The notes beneath the pieces are model-generated. The model made no database searches. It was given only the letters and a program-made list of their open reading frames with translations, and was not told the origin of the DNA. From assembly GCA_946406115.1 (NCBI GenBank), contig OX291544.1:21965521-22029520 (forward strand): a stretch of 64,000 nucleotides of DNA, given 5' to 3'. This stretch comes from Apoda limacodes (lineage: Eukaryota; Arthropoda; Insecta; Lepidoptera; Limacodidae). Below, in pieces: positions 59,931-64,000 of this stretch (position 1 is the stretch's first letter; each line of letters begins with the position of its first letter). A program made the position numbers and the translations under genes.

Positions 59931-59934
59931 GTAG

Positions 59935-60180
59935 CGGTAATGACGCACCTATTCTATTAAACTATGTATAAAACATGTCTGTTCAAAATATGAACTACAA
60001 GCAAGAGATCACAAGCTTTAACTTCAGCCCCAACTTCTTAATTTATAAATTCTCTACATATCTAAACCAGAGGCGGTTCGTGACAATTTTTTGTTTGTGG
60101 TGTTCGCTAAAAAAATTCATTCAATTAAATTCAATTGTGTTTTGGTGAGTTTAATTATTTGTTTCTTATTTATTAAATGT
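59935..60180 (+). repeat. Dispersed repeat shared with 54785-55060
   Basis: Both copies contain CGCnCCTATTnTATTAAA, ATGTATAAAA, GAACTAC, CAAGC, TTTTAACTTC/CTTTAACTTC, ATTCTCTA and GTGTTTTGGT in the same order and spacing. They are clearly related but diverged. The family is not one I can name. Confidence 0.55.
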
Positions 60181-60403
60181 AATGAAAATCATGTTTATAT
60201 ACAACTATTTATTAGGCATCTATAGATTTCATGATCTGTGTAACGCAGTACATTTTTATTTGAGTTGAAGTACATCACTCTAACAAAATGTGTTAATTGA
60301 TTAATATTAGACTTACATCTTTTCACTTATATCTAAAGTAGTTTAACAAAGACTTTTAAACCCTAAATTCATTTATCTAAAAACTTTCTAATAAAAAAAA
60401 ACA

Positions 60404-60751
60404 ACCGGCTTCAAAAAGATGCACTAAAAAGGTAAAATAATTACTTATTTCTTAAAAAATCTCATCTGAATTATAGTTTGAAGTTGGTTTATATTTACTT
60501 AACAGTCAAAAACACGCTTCACTTGCATGAAAAAAGTTTTTTTTATTATTTTTGAGTGACGAAGTGCTTTTTTCAAGGGAAAGTTATTTGGATGACATTT
60601 TTCAAGGGAAAAGTTATTCGGGATTGCTTAAAAACTAAACTACTAAATCGATTTAGATAAAATTTCTATGAAACCAACTCGTATATCCTGTTGAATAAAA
60701 AACAAATCACGTAAATCGGTTCATAAACAAAAAAGTTATGGCTGAACATCC

Positions 60752-60786
<35 letters not shown>

Positions 60787-60816
60787 TCGAATTGAGAACC
60801 TCCTCCTTTTTTTGAA
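60404..60816. mobile_element. Element with CCGGCTTCAAAAA inverted ends and (AT)n tract
   Basis: ACCGGCTTCAAAAAGATGCA at the left and TTTTTTTGAAGTCCTCT at the right are inverted. GTCGAATTGAGAACCTCCTC follows an (AT)n run at 60758-60783. This combination is common in Lepidoptera. The right end abuts the BEL/Pao fragment. Confidence 0.5.
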
Positions 60817-61800
60817 GTCCTCTGCCCCTCCCTATCGCGGAGCGTCCTCGCGTAAGTCGCGAGTTGAGGGCGGGATCGGGTGGCTATCGCGCGCCGCCGA
60901 TGGCATTTTATTGAGTTGCTGATCAGGGACCGCCATGTTAGGAACTGTCATGACGGTCTCAACGCGTTGCTGGCTTGTCTGCAGCGAGAGTTCTGGATTT
61001 TGTCCGACAGACGAGCAGCTCGGAGCGTCATCTTTAAATGTATCCCTTGTTATAGGTTAAAGGGAACCTTGACCCAGCCACAAATGCATGACTTGCCGTC
61101 CGATCGTGTCCGGCCCGCTCGACCTTTCGCTAAGGTTGGGTTGGATTTCGCGGGTCCGTTTTTGGTGAAGACGTCAAGTGTTCGCAATTCCCGACAGGTT
61201 AAGGCCTATTTATGCGTCTTCGTCTGTTTGTTTTCCAAGGCTGTGCATCTGGAGCTCGTTTCAGCCTTGTCTACGGAGGCCTTTGTCGCATGTCTGTCGC
61301 GGTTTGTCAGTCGGCGTGGTCTCCCTCATTTAATTCGGACTGTGGCACAAATTTCAAGGGTGCAGATCGCTATCTGAAGGAAGTCCTTCAGTTTTTGTCG
61401 GACAATCACACGTATATTGATTCGGAGTTGTCTAAACGGGGTGTGACTTGGATTTTTGATCGTCCCGGCTATCCTTCGTGGTGCGGTATTTTCGAAGCAG
61501 CTGTCAAGGTCACCAAAACTCACCTCCGCCGTGTGATTGGGTAAACGGTCCTTACGTTTGAGGAATTAGAAACGGTATTTTGTAACGTCGCAGCGGTATT
61601 GAACTCACGACTGCTTTGTCCGAATCTCGTCGGATCCTAATGACCTGGAAGCTCCAGGCCATTTCTTGATCGGTAGTCCTTTAACCTCCTTGCCTGAATA
61701 CCCCTTCATCGATGTGTCAGTTAATAGGTTATCGCGCTTTCAGTTGCTTCAACAAATTACGCAATTGTTTGTTACGGAGATAGCACAATCTGGACAATAG
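60817..61800 (+). pseudogene. BEL/Pao retrotransposon integrase remnant
   Basis: The first frame (60880-61377) carries an HHCC zinc finger (H19, H24, C54, C57) and then the first catalytic Asp in VGLDFAGPF (D89), followed by AYLCVFVCLFSKAVHLELV. The frame shifts near 61330; the next frame has SDCGTNFKGA with the second Asp and GIFEAAVK with the catalytic Glu near 61495. An in-frame stop at 61543 and another shift near 61625 break the C-terminal part, where APGHFLIG and LSRFQLLQQ are still recognisable up to TAG at 61798. Upstream polymerase and both LTRs are absent. The stretch is GC-richer than its surroundings. Confidence 0.82.
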
Positions 61801-63290
61801 GTCCTGTACCTACATACTACATTCACTTTATCTATCAATCAAAATCTTCAGTCAAAAGCCGACGGCACGCGACTTGACGCGACGTCATTGTTTTCTTTGA
61901 ATTAAGAGTGAAATTCGATATTTAAGATGCTTTTTTAATAAAATGGGTGAATTTCATTAGCAAATACAACAAGATGATTCTGTGTGTTGGAGTCCTTGAA
62001 AATAACGATTTGAGTCAAGGGCAAGATATGTATGTAGAGCGTTTTATCAACGGGAGACCATCGCAAGCATCAAAGGTTTCCGTTATATGATGCCTGCAGA
62101 AGCATGTCACTGCGGCTACAAATACTATTATCTGTGCTGCGGCTGTGCTGTGGCAGGCACATGCTACTCTTACGGTGTGAAGAAGATGATAACAGTCGCG
62201 TTTAACTTCATAACAGTGGAAATGCTACGAAATGTGTGTTGCGGCGCGTCTCTTTGTTAACAACAATGGAGGCAACTTTGAATCATTTTTGTAAATGTTA
62301 CGTACCTACGGGAAGGAAGCAAATGTTTTAAATAGAAGTTAAAATACTCAAAAGTTTTTTTTTTGTTTAGTGTTCAGTTCACTTTGAACCGCTTTTGTGA
62401 AAACGTACGTGCGTACGTACCTAGCTAATTTTTAAAATGGGGAGTTAAATAGGGTTTTAATTCAGTGTTTTAGTCAGTGAAGGTTACTTTGAATCATTTT
62501 TGTGAATTAAGATAGGTACCTACGTAGGTAGATAATGTTTGAAAAAGAAGATAAGTACAGTGTTAGTGAATATACCTATGTCATTCAACCATTGTTGTTA
62601 AAACTGAAATTTTTTAATGCAGTGCTTAGTGAAAAAGTATAGTGAAATAAGGAGTAAGCTGCTGCTGAAGCTTTTTAGTTAAGTAGGTAGCTTTTAGCCA
62701 TCCTGTTTTTATTTCTGCGTAGCGTCGCACAAAATTCGCGTTTCTACGCCGAAAAAAGTACCAGGAACACATAAACAACAGGAACGTACACGTTGTAGGT
62801 AGATAATTGCGTAACTGGAGTCGTACGAATTCAAAAGTACTAGATTCTCATAAATTTGCGGGTGACATATTCTAAAGTTCATTTAACTTTATGGTCAAGT
62901 CAGAAACGTAAAATTATTTTATAAAATTAGTGTGAAAAACTGAAATGCCGATTTTCAGCGTGAAACTTTGTATAGTGATTGCTGAGTAGGTGCACTCTTG
63001 CCCCCTTTAGGGATTTGGGGCATTTCCGTTGCACTCTGTATATGTATTTATTTTAAAAATAGTGATTTTAAGAAGATTTTGCATATTTTAAATGTTTTTA
63101 TATAAAAACGTCAAAAACTGTTTTTTTCATAACCACACTACTTCTATGAAACAATAATTCAACATTTTACTTAAATTACTTTAGTTATTATTTAGGTATT
63201 AACCTTTAATCTCCCTTACAAAACAATGAAATAAATCAATAATTCTATATTTGATTACCCTTAACTAGTCCAATAAGTGGTCGACTTCGT
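61801..63290. other. No gene recognised
   Basis: The stretch has several CGTACGTACGT-like and CTACGTAGGTA palindromes near 62410 and 62520. No frame or repeat family could be assigned. Confidence 0.45.
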
Positions 63291-63295
63291 AACAC

Positions 63296-63681
63296 TAAAG
63301 AGAATACGATCCGCGTCGCCTCGCAGCGCACTCCATACAAACTAATTTCCCACTTGTTTTGACATTTACAGATCAAACGGTGTCAAATTTCGTATACATG
63401 ATCTGAAGCCGAATATCTATGTCTATGGTTTTCCAAAATCCTAAAAAAACTTTTCATTAAGTGATAATCTCATTTCAGATCATTTGTATGAAAACCTAGA
63501 ATCCTGTATAACTTTTAAACTATACAATTAAATAAAAAACTGTCACACTGCAGACCTAGATATTTATTATTAGAGCATATGTTTAAGATTTAATGGTTTT
63601 TGAATGGTAAGTGTCAAAAATAAGTGATAAATTCTTTTGTATGAAGCACGCTGCGAGGCGACGCGAATCGTATCCTCTTAA
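63296..63681. mobile_element. MITE-like element with ~33-bp inverted ends
   Basis: The left end AAAGAGAATACGATCCGCGT (then CGCCTCGCAGCG) and the right end CGCTGCGAGGCGACGCGAAT (then CGTATCCTCTT) are inverted copies with a few mismatches. The interior is AT-rich with no ORF. Confidence 0.7.
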
Positions 63682-63928
63682 GGCCGAAACACATGTTGCG
63701 GCGCCGCACCACCAAAATAGGCAGCGCCGCTCGCCGCAACGCAGAATTTTGCGGTGTGCAGCGCGCCGCACATCCCAGCGTTATGACGTCACACTTGGTG
63801 ACAACCAATGTAGTTTGTTTCTAACACGTTTGTAAACAAGACGTGTAATCCTGGAAGTAGTTTAAAAAAAAATTGTTGTACGTTTTATGTTGCGACGCCG
63901 CAACGCGTTAATGTGTTTCAGCCCTTAA
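63678..63928. mobile_element. TTAA-flanked (piggyBac-type) MITE
   Basis: It begins TTAAGGCCGAAACACATGTT and ends ATGTGTTTCAGCCCTTAA. The inverted ends share GAAACACAT and GTTGCGGCGnCGC, and both ends lie at TTAA (63678-63681, 63925-63928), the duplication expected for piggyBac-type insertion. The interior is rich in GCCGC/GCGGC, unlike the AT-rich surroundings. It abuts the 63296 element exactly at its right end. Confidence 0.75.
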
Positions 63929-64000
63929 CTGCAAAATATCAGAGATGCGTCACCACAAAGAACTAATGTTTTCGCAGACTCGGAACATTCTAGAGCATTA

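Overview
The window looks like AT-rich genomic DNA from a moth or butterfly (Lepidoptera). It has one long-intron eukaryotic gene in a sea of decayed transposons. The order-level call rests on dispersed repeat families I recognise from lepidopteran genomes: the GGGTTCCGTAC / AGTGCGAGTCGGACTCGC family, the GCCAGCGGCTTCGCCCGCC-type family, LINE tails ending in (TTTGAC)n, and tRNA-derived SINEs. Species cannot be named from this sequence.

The only gene I can fully reconstruct is a glutamine-synthetase-fold (GS) gene on the + strand. Its seven coding exons run from 3865 to 30260, all introns are GT-AG and all exon phases agree, giving a 362-residue protein. The fold is retained from end to end. 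However, five of the seven residues that bind the catalytic metals or act as the flap glutamate are replaced (E134N, E196G, E203N, H253F and E305G in human GS numbering), while the frame is intact. This points to a GS pseudoenzyme, comparable in principle to vertebrate lengsin, and is the main discovery candidate here.

The introns are loaded with mobile DNA. Intron 2 (5596-16398) holds a 4.9-kb near-symmetrical palindrome (about 5995-10896) with twelve ~171-bp tandem units on each side of its axis. It also holds a 1.6-kb DNA transposon with ~390-bp terminal inverted repeats (11312-12915) and a 177-codon minus-strand ORF that starts inside one inverted repeat. Intron 6 holds a 677-bp hAT-type MITE (28289-28965) with an 8-bp target duplication, a LINE 3' end with its ORF terminus (26725-27162), and other fragments.

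Downstream of the gene (30.5-64 kb) I see no confident host gene. The DNA contains a minus-strand LINE reverse transcriptase remnant (32.9-33.9 kb), two head-to-tail lepidopteran repeats (35.5-36.3 kb), a MITE (36.4-36.7 kb), a SINE (37.0-37.2 kb), and an AT-microsatellite cruciform (37.3 kb). Further on are a five-unit 46-bp minisatellite (41.75-41.98 kb), a possible LTR-element gag remnant (46.3-46.8 kb), a LINE C-terminal fragment (50.4-50.86 kb), and a frameshifted transposon-protein N-terminus (54.0-54.65 kb). The last stretch has a foldback-like cluster (56.1-56.9 kb), a broken BEL/Pao integrase region (60.8-61.8 kb), and a TTAA-flanked MITE abutting a second inverted-repeat element (63.3-63.93 kb). 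Assignments to repeat families come from recognition by eye, not from a database search.
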